64,000 bases of DNA from Kalaharituber pfeilii (GCA_015179045.1 WHUZ01000024.1:620001-684000); one strand, 5' to 3'; positions 1 through 10,435 are shown, counted from the first letter of the stretch. Numbers and translations: made by a program. The notes: generated by a model from the letters alone, not told the origin.

Positions 1-320
1 CATCTAAAAATCGTATGATCCCCCCCCCCCCTACACACACACATACACGCCACTCTCCAACTTCCCCGCAGTGAATTCCCCCACTCTGGGCATCCAGCAA
101 TAAAAACACCCCGGGGGCGAACACTCTCTCCGGTGAATTGTAAATAGTTATACTGAGTATTTCGGGTATACACGAATTATGAGAAGTGGAACAACTATGC
201 AGAATGAAAGCATGAATAACTTGAATAAACGAACAAACAAACTATCTGAAAAACATAAATAATAGCATCATAACAAAAGCCTATAGAAAACCTTTTCTAA
301 TCCATGGTGATCATCTGGCA
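1..320. other. Non-coding left edge with C run and CA repeat
   Basis: No gene is seen. The stretch has an 11-C run near position 21 followed by a short CA microsatellite, then AT-rich sequence. It lies downstream of the stop codon of the minus-strand NLR-type gene and so should contain its 3' untranslated region. No clear polyadenylation signal could be assigned. Confidence 0.5.
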
Positions 321-3300
321 CTAATTTGTTAACTTCAGAGCAGCCTGACATCTTTCCACACCCTTCATACTCCAAACAGTATCTGGATGATCGGTGCCCA
401 GTGCCTTTTCCCTTCCTGCTAAAGCCCGCTGATATAGCTCCAGTGCCTGACTATATTTCTCTTGATTTTCATATAGTACTGCCATGTTGTGGACAGTATC
501 AAGGGTGCTTGGATGGTCAGCACCCAGTGATTCTTCCTTTCCTGCTAATGCCCGCTGATACAGCTCCAGTGCCTGACTATATTTCCCTTGCTCTTCATAT
601 ACATTTGCCATATTGTTGACAGTCCGAAGGGTGCTTGGGTGGTCAGCACCCAGTGATTCTTCCTTTCCCGCTAATGCCCGCTGGTACAGTTCCAGTGCCT
701 GGCTATATTTCCCTTGCTTTTCATATACTATCGCCATGTTGTTGACAGTACTAAGGGTGCTTGGATGGTCGACACCCAGTGATTTTTCACGCCCTGCTAA
801 TGCCCGCTGATACAGCTCTAGTGCCTGGCTATAGTTCCCTTGCTGCATATATACAGTTGCCACGTTGCTGACAGTTTGAAGGGTGCTTGGATGGTCAACA
901 CCCAGTGATTTTTCACGCCCTGCTAATGCCCGCTGATACAGCTCTAGTGCCTGGCTATATTTCCCTTGCTGCATATATACAGTTGCCACGTTGCTGACAG
1001 TTTGAAGGGTGCTTTGATGGTCAACACCCAGTGATTTTTCATACCCTGCTAATGCCCGCTGATACAGCTCCAGTGCATGGCTATATTTCCCTTGCTCTTC
1101 ATATACTCCTGCCATGTTGTTCACAGTTTCAAGAGTGATTTGATGGTCAAAACCCAGTGATTTTTCATACCCTGCTAATACCCTCTGATACAGTTCCAGT
1201 GCCTGGCTATATTTCCCTTGCTTTTCATATACTATCGCCATGTTGTTGACAGTACTAAGGGTGCTTGGATGGTCGACACCCAGTGATTTTTCACACCCTG
1301 CTAATGCCCGCTGATACAGCTCCAGTGCCTGGCTATATTTCCCTTGCTCTGCATATACTCCTGCTATGTTGTGGACAGTATCAAGGGTCCTTGGATGGTC
1401 AACACCCAGTGATTTTTCACGCCCTGCTAATGCCCGCTGATACAGTTCCAGTGCCTGGCTATATTTCCCTTGCTTTTCATATACTATCGCCATGTTGTTG
1501 ACAGTACTAAGGGTGCTTGGCAGTGATTTTTCATACCCTGCTAATGCCCGCTGATACAGCTCCAGTGCCTGGCTATATTTCCCTTGCTCTTCATATACTC
1601 CTGCCATGTTGTAGATAGTATCAAGGGTGCTTGGATGGTCGGTACCCAACTTCTCCCTTGTGGCCAATATAACCTTACACATTTCTTCTGCCTTTCTATA
1701 ATGACCATGGTCTTGGTAGACCTTGCGGAGAGTATCCAAGGCTGCCAGTGACTCCTCCTTTTCCAATGGTAGAATCTTCATTTGCCTTTCTGCAGCAAAA
1801 ACATGTGGCAAGTTTCGCCGCTCGAAGATCCAGTCACTGACCTCACGTTCTCTGTCTTCAGGAACAGCGATTCCAGATGTGACCATAAGAAAAGCCTTAA
1901 TAGCTATTTTTTGATATTCGTCAGGCTCCATCTCCAGTTTCCATCGAATACAAAGGTGAACTAGTGGGTGGATATTGAAACTATCATATTTCTCCGTCCG
2001 CTTAGCGATTGAGTATGAGAATAGCAGGTGGATTGAGTCTGCTAGGCTTGTATCTATAGTGATATGTAAGTACAAATTTTACATTCTGTAATAATACTAG
2101 TCAAGTAGGAAAAATGATTATCTACCATTTATTGCTAATTTCATTCCTCGCCTCAAAAACTCCTCGCATATGTCATTATTGTCAAGAAATGCACATAATG
2201 ATAACAGCTCTGCAGCTTTCGGATTTTCGTTCTTGATTGCATTGAATGACAACTCCCATGTAGCGAAGACAGATCTATCATCCTTTCCTACTTTCCATTT
2301 CCTGCTCAAAAGGCGATTGGCATTTATCTCATACTCTCTGAGATAATGACTGAATAAACATTGCTGAATGTTGATATATGCTCCAGCCTGAGCTATGGCA
2401 AGGGGAAGGTATCCAAGTTTTTCCACAATTGTTACTGCTGCTGCTTCCTCAAATTTGCACTCTATATTTGGATTAATTAGTGAACTATGTTAAGAATGTT
2501 ATGCACTTACCCTCAGGAGCGAGCCTTCCCAAATCTAATCTTGCACTGGTCAAAAGTAACTTTTCTGCTTCAAGATTCTGCATTTGATGGACCTCTAAGC
2601 CCCTTCGGCCCTGTGTACTCCCGCGTCTCCTGCTAGTAATAATTACAGTCCCAAAGTCACATGATGGAATGTAATCATTTATGTCGAAAGATTCTAGGTC
2701 ATCCAGATTGTCGAATACAAGTAGCCATTTGTCGTTCTGTTTGGCAGTTAACCATTTCTTCACAGCTTTGATAACATGTTGCTCTTCTTCTGGTTTTTCT
2801 GTGCTGAAAAGTCCCACCGAGTCGAGCGTGCCTGCCATACCAAGGAGACTACCAATATGTTTGTAATCCGGCTCATCTAAGAGTGTGGCATGATACTCAA
2901 TTAATTGCTCCATAATTTGAATAAAACTAGTTTTTGTTGTCTGTTCGCTAGATGCATTGATCCAAAACACCGATGAGTAGTCTTTGTGATGGCGATAAAC
3001 ATACTCCAATGCAATCTGGGTCTTCCCCATACCCCCCATACCATGAAGTACTACTTGAGTAATATTCATTGCAGCCCTGCCTTCATCTATCTCATGTGCT
3101 AGCTGCTCAAGAAGACATTCCCTTTCAACAAAATCTGGATTCCGCCGAACATCGGAAATATTGAATGGAATATTGAAAGATAAACAAAGCCTTGTCTTCG
3201 GTACAGTTTGAGACTGGGGCACACTGACAGGAGTGGAATCGGGTGGTAATACATTGAAGAGGCCATCTATATACTCCTTCAGCTGGCCTACCAGTTCGTT

Positions 3301-3954
3301 ACAATTTGCCTTGTCCATGCCAGCCCAACGCAGCTTGCGATATATAGACAGAGACTGCTGTACTTTCTGCGCAATGCTACTTAGGGAGGCAATCTCTTCT
3401 TGTAGGCCTGGAAGCACTTGGGTACTGGTGAGGGTCTTTGGGTTTTCCAAAAGACAGAGGTCACTATGGCTTAGAGTAGGCATTGAAGGCTGTGTAACCC
3501 GACTAGCATTTGCTGGATTTGGAGATTTGGAACGGGACCTAGGGAATAGTTTGCCAACTCCAAGACGGTCACGTATTCTCTTCTTCGTTTCAGGTTCGAT
3601 TTGATATTTTGATTGTAACTCGGCAATCTTGGTAAACACATAAACAATTCTCGCTAGGCCAGCTGCCGCATATCTGTACCGCTCGTCATTAGGATCAAGA
3701 AGTTGCAGTTGCTTTCCAGAGGTGTTGCCAGCATCTAGTCCCCAAGCTTGCTCCCACCGCTTCAGCCGAAGCCCTTCTGTCCGGAGACTGTGTAATATGG
3801 AGTCATGCGTGTAGCCAGCTTCTTTCACTCCAGAATAAATATTGGCACAATCTCGAGCGACTTGCGCCAGTTGTAGCGTCAGTCCGGCCAGTCCGGCAGC
3901 TGAGGCTGCTAATTCCATGTTGTAGGAGATTAAACAAGCTAAAAAGTTACACAT
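321..3954 (-). CDS. NLR-type STAND protein: HeLo-like N-terminus, NB-ARC, TPR array
   Basis: Three exons read as complement(321..2053, 2126..2461, 2511..3954), giving 1170 aa. Introns of 49 nt (2462-2510, GTAAGT...TAG) and 72 nt (2054-2125, GTAGAT...TAG) restore one frame. The N-terminus (ELAASAAGLAGLTLQLAQ, then a segment ending LKRWEQAWGL) resembles fungal HeLo/HeLo-like death-effector domains; this is by eye only. The NB-ARC ATPase is clear: P-loop GMGGMGKT near residue 303, Walker B-like KWLLVFDNLDD near 406, VIITSRRRG near 435, and the GYLPLAIAQAG motif just after intron 1. The C-terminus has one degenerate and ten near-identical 42-aa TPR units. Known family role: intracellular sensors of non-self or heterokaryon incompatibility, where ligand binding to the repeats triggers NB-ARC oligomerisation and N-domain signalling. 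A second start at 3918 (MELAAS) fits the HeLo-like N-terminus better than 3954. Ligand and effector output are unknown. Confidence 0.9.
380..1640 (-). repeat. 126-bp tandem array encoding ten near-identical TPR units
   Basis: The unit is 126 bp (42 aa). Helix B is almost invariant (core YSQALELYQRALAG) and is followed by a SLGxDHPSTL linker. Most variation falls in helix A (TVxNxAxVYxxQG) and at the residue after ALAG (Y, R, C or K). One unit (around 1520) lacks 12 bp, removing GVDH from the linker without breaking the frame. An older, diverged TPR lies just upstream in the protein (near 1650-1760). Such high identity between units indicates recent unit duplication or gene conversion, as described for high-internal-conservation repeats of fungal NLRs. 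Confidence 0.9.
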
Positions 3955-5130
3955 AATGGTCAGCCTCGTGATGGTTGAGGAGGAATCAGGGTTTGTTACT
4001 TGATCTGTCAGAATTGAAAGCAGCTCTGCTTATCGCGAGCTCAAGCAGGTCGGCGGCTAGTCTGAAGCTTTCTACTTCCACTTGAAATTGGAAACTTGGG
4101 ATTTTCAACTACGCTTGGGGGCTGTAATTTGGATATCGCGACAGCAAACTTGTGGATGGAATATGTGATGGAAACGTTAAATTACCGCCCATGAGCTTGC
4201 AGATTTCCTCTCCCAGGTTGTGCAAGCAAATATTACTTAAATTGACTTCGTGCGGGGCCGCACTGGATTGGGTTGCAGCGTACAGCTGCTCTGCAGAATA
4301 ATACAAAAATGAACAAGTGCAACCTGTGGAGGCTGTGCGGTGGGATATAAGTGGCAGCCCTCTGGGTATCATGCCCACAAGCAACCATACGTGGAGAGCT
4401 ATGCTAGTCACCTCTGGCCTGACCCGTCGTGACTGACTGAGCCTCAGGTGCTCGTGCCCCACCACGACGCCGTGCCTAACGCAGCGTCCCAGCATCATCC
4501 TGGCGTCCATGCCGTTCTGCAGAGCCTCGATGCCCTCCACTCACTGCTTCACGGGTTCAAGGAAACAGAAAACGGAAAGGATGTAGAGCTAGACATCGTT
4601 GCCGTGATAGCTGTAAGTTGATTAGAAAGAATGGCATACCCAATGGAAGACTCCCTACTCCCGGAGGCACTCTCTCAGAACAGTCTTATGTATGACCTTA
4701 CAGAGATCCTACGTCAAGTCAGCTGGAGAAACAATGAGCCGGGAAAATACTCGTAGGAAAGAAGCGGAAGCAGCGAGGGGATTTTAGACTTTGACGACAT
4801 GTGAGACTATGCCAACCGAGCCGGCAACTCCGACCTTTACACGTATATGTGAGAGTACCGGCGGCGCTGCAGCCAATGAAGCCACCGACACTCACCACTT
4901 CAATTGTGGTCCATTACTCAACTCCATCGAACCAACACGGCGCGATATGACATGACACGACCCGACATGACACGAACTTGGAAGCAACCTATCAGCAGTG
5001 GAAGAAGCAACATAGACAAGCGTACGGGCACAATAGCAAGCAGTGGAAGAAGTAATGCACACGAGCGTACACACATACGAGACACTAGCACCCAGATTGG
5101 GCGGGGGTTTGTGATTCACTGCGTGGCTTT
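3955..5130. other. Intergenic region, no supported gene
   Basis: Upstream region of the NLR-type gene. Several short open frames exist (for example minus 4109-4540) but none shows a recognisable domain, splice pattern or codon regularity. The segment 4915-5090 has short repeated motifs (AGCAGTGGAAGAAG occurs twice, near 4992 and 5039; CACGA/CATGACA repeats), which look like minor sequence slippage. Its right end runs into the Copia remnant. Confidence 0.4.
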
Positions 5131-5136
5131 CACGAA

Positions 5137-6219
5137 GAAGCTAGGGAAAATGAGACAATGGCTGGAGGGCAACAACCCCCTGGATGTGAAGAATTATTAG
5201 CATAAGACTATGGGTTGATGATATCCTTATATTTGCTCCCAGATATAGTACAGCAAGCGCACGTGTCAAAGATCAGCTCCAAAAGAAATACAAGATGACG
5301 CATCTTGGACCAGCGTATATGTTTATTTTGCCTCGAGATTACTCGAGATCGCACCAAACGTACTATACATCTCCATCAGAGCAGATACATTACCTCCTCC
5401 ATACTTGAGCATTTTGTATGCAAAATTGCAAAGGACTGTCAACACCCATGGAGACCAATGTTCGTCTATCTAGCACCATAAATTCTGCAACTTTAAGCCC
5501 TGAGGATACTCGCACCTATCAGTCAATAGTTGGGAAGTTAATGTATGCCATGCTGGGAACACGACCTGATCTTGCCTATGCAGTATCAACTCTTGGGCAA
5601 TTCAGTGCATCCCCTTCTACTCAGCACATGGCCGCAATAAAACGTACCCTTCGGTACCTACAGCACACCAAGCACTATGGCCTATTCTTTAACGGCCATA
5701 AACATAAAGAGCTTACTGGACATGCCTATAGGAAAACCAATAGGCTACAGCGATTCAGACTGGGCTGGAAATCTTGATACCCGACGCTCTACATCCGGGT
5801 ATGTATTTATTTTAATGGGTGCGGCCATTTCGTGGAAGTCTCGAAAAGAACCTACAGTTGCACTCTCTACAACTGAAGCAGAGTATATGGCCATTACAGA
5901 GGCCTGTAAGGATAAAATATGGTTACGACGACTATACAGTGAACTTCAAGGTGAAGTAGAAAGTTAATCTCAGCTTATAAGAGTTAACAATCAGGGTGCT
6001 ATGAAGCTTCCAAAGAATCCTAAGTTCCATGACCGAACAAAACATATAGCTATTCGACATCACTTTATCCGAGAAGCTATTGAACAAGGAACTATCACTT
6101 TGGACTACATTGCAACTGCCGACAATACAGCTGATGTGTTGACAAAAGGACTGCCACGTGAGCAACATGAGACGCACACAAAGGATATGGGATTAATACT
6201 GCTGTCCGGTACAGCGTGA
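5137..6219 (+). pseudogene. Degenerate Copia polyprotein, RT C-terminus and RNase H
   Basis: Only the 3' half of a Ty1/Copia pol gene remains, in several frames. A PPGCEE-like RT segment at ~5170 is followed by a WVDDILIFA active-site region at ~5211, then the connection segment (LSTPMETN at ~5437, YQSIVGKLMYAMLGTRPDLAYAV at 5518-5586, [21 protein letters not shown]). RNase H motifs follow: SDSDWAG (~5752), [41 protein letters not shown] and DNTADVLTKGL (~6121). Frameshifts (near 5340 and 5715-5740) and a stop after GEVES at 5966 break it. Gag, protease, integrase and the 5' LTR are absent, so the copy is a 5'-deleted, dead element. Known role: reverse transcription and template degradation in retrotransposition. 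No heavy C-to-T (RIP-like) decay is obvious by eye. Confidence 0.88.
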
Positions 6220-6365
6220 TATATTTCTTTTATGGCATTTAGAGTAGTACTCTTTCTCTCCCATGATATGCATTTTTTTCCTACGGGTATTTTGCCATGG
6301 TGGATGCAGCAGACATCGAGAGTTTTAATGAGGTTGCGGGGCTCTATGCGGATAACATCTCGTTT

Positions 6366-6780
6366 GAGTGGGAGTGTTGAGATTATGCGTACGCACACCC
6401 GAGTTGCTATCCGCCACTGGGTGGCGAAGCGCTAGGAACGAAACAGCTTATTGTATCATTTCTACGGTTCCTATTGATTTCATCACTGCTCATATCTCGA
6501 CCTAAATATTGTGGCTTGAAGGCGAACATACACTATGTTATTCTTTCTCTCTTGGTAGCTTTATTCTACATTTGGCCTCTTATTGCCTATCATCATCGAT
6601 GTATATAAGTCAGAGCTTCTTGCTCCTCAACTGCCGCTGACTACATCATGACCATCACTCACGTGAGCAATACACTGAGCTTAGAAGAGAAATCTGGAGC
6701 GGCTCCTAGAAGTCTGAAATGTAACTACTCTCTGCTGAGTACAGTAAATAGTGAGTACAGAGTTCTCATGCAGAACTCAC
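6366..6780 (+). mobile_element. Copia polypurine tract and 3' LTR
   Basis: A purine-rich tract (GAGTGGGAG, 6366-6374) sits about 145 bp after the pol remnant and directly precedes TGTTGAGATTATG, a typical Copia LTR start at 6375. A TATA-like motif (GTATATAAG) lies near 6601, as expected inside an LTR promoter. The right end is uncertain: no clean TCAACA-type terminus or target duplication could be placed, and the end given (about 6780, near an AACTCA) is an estimate. Confidence 0.65.
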
Positions 6781-7130
6781 CAGGCTCCGCGCAAAATTCC
6801 TGCTAATTCAGATGAGTTCATCTACTTCCGCAATAATCCACATAATCCTTCGCCATGGAAATAATCAGCTCTCGTATACATTCTTATATGAACTAAACCC
6901 CCTCATTGAGGAACAAAAATGGGGAATAAAGAAAAATAGTAGAACGAAAGAATGAAAGCAACCGGAAGTACACCTGCTTACACATTAATATCTCCAGCAA
7001 ACTGAGCCGGCAGTAGAGAGTACCCTGGACTTGACTCGAAAAGTCCGATAGACTACCCAAAATAAATTCCATCAATAAAGTTCAAAGAAAAAGGAAGAAA
7101 AAAAGAAAAAAAGAAAAAAGAAAAAACTTC

Positions 7131-7261
7131 AGCCAGTGCCTGGGCTTGAACCAAGACCCTCTCCGCACTCGTCCCTTGCCAGCGAGGGACTAGAGCGCCG
7201 CGCAGTTTTTTGAACTGGGGTCGCCAGTGCGGAGTTGTGCTTCCATTACACCACAGCTGGC
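7131..7261 (-). tRNA. tRNA-like Pol III unit with long structured insert (isotype unclear)
   Basis: On the minus strand a perfect A box (TGGTGTAATGG) and a good B box (GGTTCAAGCCC) are present. The T arm folds as CTTGG/CCAGG with a 7-nt loop. The terminal stem GCCAG/CTGGC has two further mismatched positions. A D stem GTGT/GCAC forms. The anticodon-arm region is an extended 9-bp helix, CTCCGCACT/AGTGCGGAG, enclosing about 55 nt that forms two more hairpins (CAGTT/AACTG and GTCCCT/AGGGAC). A run of T6C T6C follows the 3' end, a standard Pol III terminator. No U33-anticodon arrangement fits cleanly, so this may be an intron-containing tRNA gene, a tRNA pseudogene or a tRNA-derived RNA. Confidence 0.55.
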
Positions 7262-7782
7262 TGCTTTTTTCTTTTGTTGAAGACTCATGAGGGGAATATG
7301 GTAGTTTGGGTTAGAGTTTGAAGCGGGGTGAGGGAGGAGGAGGGTAAGCGAGGACAGTCACCTGCTTGCTTTAATTAGAGTATATGGAAGTCTGAGAAGC
7401 TAGCTTGGATGGTTCCTGGTAATGGGGATTTTGCTTCGGAACTTTGAGCTTGATAGGATAATAAAGCGGGAGAAGAAAAAGATTTAAAAAAAAGGGAAGT
7501 TTAGGGAAATTGACAGGGTAAATTGGAGGTTCACTTCATCCAGAACACATTTCTTAGTACTTTTTGACCATGAACGGGAGGAACTGTCACTAAACGCTCA
7601 AACGGACGGCTGAGGGTAACATGCCGCAGATGGAAGTATGATATACACACGAGATCGAGGATGAGCTCATAGGCAAGGAATCAGAAAATGACGTGGCAAG
7701 TCTAAAAAAAAACTAGTACATTCAAACATCAGGAGAAAGGAACCTTCGTATTAGTGCTTTGCGTATTCGGAGGCTCCAGTAC
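7262..7782. other. Non-coding stretch, nothing recognised
   Basis: Purine-rich, unremarkable sequence between the tRNA-like unit and the decayed LTR element. No motif, repeat or open frame is supported. Confidence 0.4.
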
Positions 7783-7959
7783 TGACGGTGTATTCTTTGT
7801 CTAGAGAGTGGGGTAGTGTGTTTAGGTACAGGAGCTTCATCCCCTTTTATCTCTCCTCCCTCACGTTCCCCTTTCCCTTCTAGGCAGTTCCTATAGCTTC
7901 CATTGCCAAGCCCACAGCTTCCATCGCCAAGCCTTCGATCACCTTCTCCTCCCCACAGG
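7783..7959. repeat. Direct repeat, copy 1 (partner at 10436-10592)
   Basis: This segment and 10436-10592 are near-identical direct repeats, both running from TGACRGTRTATTCTTTGTC to TTCTCCTCCCCACAG. This copy carries a ~20-bp pyrimidine insertion (around 7840-7860). The pair brackets the gag and integrase remnants, so it may be LTR- or end-associated sequence of that element. No TG...CA termini were found at its edges, so the role is open. Confidence 0.7.
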
Positions 7960-7969
7960 ATCCTCCTTC

Positions 7970-8200
7970 TATGATCTCGAGCTCCTTCGAGATCTATATT
8001 CCCCTTCCTTGCCCAAAATCTATCCTCACATCCACTTCGAGATCTATATTCCCCGCCCTCACTCAAAATCTATCCTCACGTTCACATCCTTCTGGCATTC
8101 TTCCTACTTGCATCCTCGCTCTCACCTAAAATCTATCCTTATCTCCGCATCCTTCTAGTATTCCTCCTACTTGCATCCTCCTTCTACTTACTCGTATCCT
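7970..8200. repeat. Degenerate pyrimidine-rich tandem repeat
   Basis: Related short units recur, built from CGAGATCTATATTCCCC, AAAATCTATCCTCAC and GCATCCTTCT-type blocks with CTACTTGCATCCT between them. They are imperfect and partly overlapping. The array lies between the duplicated segment and the integrase remnant and looks like a minisatellite in the 3' part of the decayed LTR element. Confidence 0.5.
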
Positions 8201-8299
8201 TACGAGTTCATCTCCTCCAACAGTTTTCCCCTTTGTCCCCATTGTTTAGCTACTCACCTTATCTCCTCTGTTATTTTGATTCCTTTCCCCATCTCGTGG

Positions 8300-8802
8300 T
8301 CTTCTAAGTTCTCACTCTCCCTTGGCACATATGTCTTGATGTCATCTATGTGATATCTCTGGTAACTTTTCACTATGCAGGTGTTGTAGCCATGTACTCA
8401 CTTCCGATTTCGAGTACTTTATCAACTTCAATAGACTCGATCAATGAGCCTCCAATTTTATCCCTTTGTTTTTATCCACTTCAAACCTTCTAACTACTAC
8501 CAGATCCCCCACTTTCAGTTTTTCCTATTTAGCTTCATGCCTCTTCTCCCTTCCTTCCTACTCTGTCAACATTTTTTCTATTGCTTACTATCTATTCTCC
8601 TCCCTTGCTACCTGCAGTTCCTCTGCCTTCTCTGCTGATACCTCTCTTGATTGAATGCTAAACTTTTCCATATAAATGTTCTCATTACCCCATCATCTTT
8701 TCTATTTCTTTTTGGGTTAAACTCAAGTAATACCTCTGCCGGCGTGTATCCATGTACTCTAATATGTCTCGTATTTATGTCTATCACCGCTACATCCACC
8801 AA
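8300..8802 (-). pseudogene. Retrotransposon integrase C-terminal remnant
   Basis: Read on the minus strand, the fragment starts with a motif typical of the integrase tail of LTR elements, HIRVHGYTPAEVLLEFNPK, then continues through stops with a segment like VVRRFEVDKNKGIKLEA and LQHLHSEKLPEISHR. These match by eye the pattern of the integrase C-terminal domain that closes many fungal pol polyproteins. It is broken by several stops and frameshifts and lacks the zinc-binding and DDE core. It abuts a gag-like remnant with no RT between, which implies a large internal deletion. Confidence 0.6.
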
Positions 8803-9139
8803 TGTAGCCTAGCTGCCATCACGTCCACCTGAGTAGTCATTATCACTGGAACATTATTGGTCATTCTCTCAAACAAAGATAGGCCTAACCTACTGTAAAC
8901 TCCTTCAATCTGTTCCACTGCTATTTTAAAGGTAAATTCAAGAGTGTTTCTCAATATTAGTCCTACCAGGGATCTCTTATACTTGTCTGACATTCCTTTT
9001 ACCATCGCCACTATGATCAAACTATCCATCTCTCTGGGTACTCTTCTTCTCAGTTCTTTGGCTTCCTTGACATATTTCATGATATTCATTTTCCCTTGTA
9101 CTAAATTAAATATAGCAGCCTGTAGTGCTAGTGTTTGCA
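8790..9139 (-). pseudogene. Gag-like remnant, distal part
   Basis: A minus-strand open segment of about 116 aa (TLALQAAIFNLVQGKMNIM, then REMDSLIIVAMVKGMSDK and LEFTFKIAVEQIEGVY) has the helical, charged pattern of retrotransposon capsid domains. It runs directly into integrase-like sequence at 8802. Upstream continuity with the 9478-9726 fragment is interrupted by a 327-bp insertion. Assignment to gag is by pattern only. Confidence 0.5.
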
Positions 9140-9466
9140 TCGGTTACAAGTACTTGTCAGTTTAACTTGTCGGTTAAACTAACAAGTCGGGTTTTCTTCT
9201 AAAAAAAAAACCAACTTGCCCAATAAGTCGGTTTTTTATATATTAAAAAACTTAGACCAACAAGTTGAAACAGATATAAGTTGAGAATTTTATATTTTAC
9301 CATACAAATAATCCCTGTCCAAGTCGGTTTTTGGCTATATTTTCAACTTGTCAGACAAGTTTTTCAAGAAAAAAAAAATCCGACTTATTGGTGCAAGTTA
9401 GTGTCAGTCCAAAGTGAAAACTTGTACCAAAAAACTGACTTGTACTGACTTAGACCAATGTAAAAC
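9140..9466. mobile_element. 327-bp AT-rich insertion in the gag remnant
   Basis: The block is flanked by CTAGTGTTTGCA (9128-9139) and CTAGTTTGCA (9467-9476), an imperfect target duplication. It is AT-rich and packed with inverted and direct copies of AACTTGT/ACAAGTT and AAGTCGG/CCGACTT motifs, concentrated at both ends. It has no coding capacity. It looks like a non-autonomous foldback or MITE-type element; superfamily not assigned. Confidence 0.6.
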
Positions 9467-9477
9467 ACTAGTTTGCA

Positions 9478-9726
9478 CTACCATCTGGACTTAGAGTATC
9501 TGCCGCAAACTTCCACATCATCAAAGTATTCTTCCAGGATTTGCTTGGTGACCTTCTGCCCTTTCAAGGGAGTGATTTTAGCAACCGAAGCTATAATCTG
9601 AACTCGCCGATATCGTCCATGCTCACTTTCCACTGTTACTGCTGGAGCAGGAATTACTGCCAGCTCACTTCTAGGTGTCACTGCTAGAGTAGTGATTACC
9701 GATGGTTCGACACTAAGTGGCTCCAA
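9478..9726 (-). pseudogene. Gag-like remnant, proximal part
   Basis: Minus-strand segment ending LEEYFDDVEVCGRYSKSRW. When the 327-bp insertion is ignored, the neighbouring frame reads through a VQT-type junction into the distal gag-like segment at 9139, which supports one ancestral frame. Upstream (9727-10066) the sequence stays broken and no start is recognisable. Confidence 0.45.
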
Positions 9727-10071
9727 GGATATGGTCTCGAGTAACAGTTCTGACTTCCCGGTTTCGAGAGGCAGTTCTACTGAGTTATCTGCAGTGATAC
9801 AGCTCCACTGGGTGGGATTAGTATTTCGTCCAGTAAGGCTAACATTCCGAACTTCCTGGCATGATAGCTTCCTCCAGATAACGAAACAAGCTATTTATCT
9901 GTCTTTCCTGATACCTCATAGTGCTTTCTTTGTATTCGAAATCTCTCAGTCTCAAATCTCTAGCTTCATCTTAAAGTTCTCTAATCCTTTTATCTAGAGA
10001 GATCTTTGGTAGCATCTCTGGTTTTCTTCTTTGTTTGCTCGTGCCTAGCTGTTTCTGTCATTGGCAGCCAG

Positions 10072-10287
10072 TGTTACGGGTTCACCGCAACCGTAGGGCG
10101 GGCGGTCGGTGGATGCGCACGCATACGAAATGCGCATATGCGCAAGCGACTTGCGACAGCCGGAAAGGCGTCGCAATCGCATAAATGAGTACTATATGAG
10201 CTACGCAGAGGACTAGCGAGTATCGCTAGTCAAGTGTCTTTTTGGCCTGGCGGATGGTAACTCTCTGCGTTTACCACCTCCGTAACA
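10072..10287. mobile_element. 216-bp solo LTR with GCCAG target duplication
   Basis: The element begins TGTTACGG and ends CCGTAACA, a perfect 8-bp terminal inversion, and is flanked on both sides by GCCAG (10067-10071 and 10288-10292). These are the hallmarks of a solo LTR left by recombination between the two LTRs of an integrated element. A TATA-like stretch (ACTATATGAG) lies at ~10190 and several small palindromes (e.g. ATGCGCATATGCGCA) sit in the middle. No internal region related to it is present in the window. Confidence 0.9.
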
Positions 10288-10435
10288 GCCAGGTTGCTCC
10301 TCGCTCTAAATCTCTACCTCGGCTTCAGTAGCCAAGTCTTTTTTCACCCGTAAAGTCTTTTCTTGTCCGTAATATATCTTTCTTTTCTTCGCAGCACCTC
10401 GGGGTTCTCTTGTATCACAGTATGAGCACTAAATC

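Noticed and set aside
326..1914. Plus-strand open frames across the TPR array
   Set aside because: Shadow frames of the minus-strand repeat; their apparent repeats mirror the TPR units.
4109..4540. 143-aa minus-strand open frame upstream of the NLR-type gene
   Set aside because: No recognisable motif and no supporting splice or promoter evidence.
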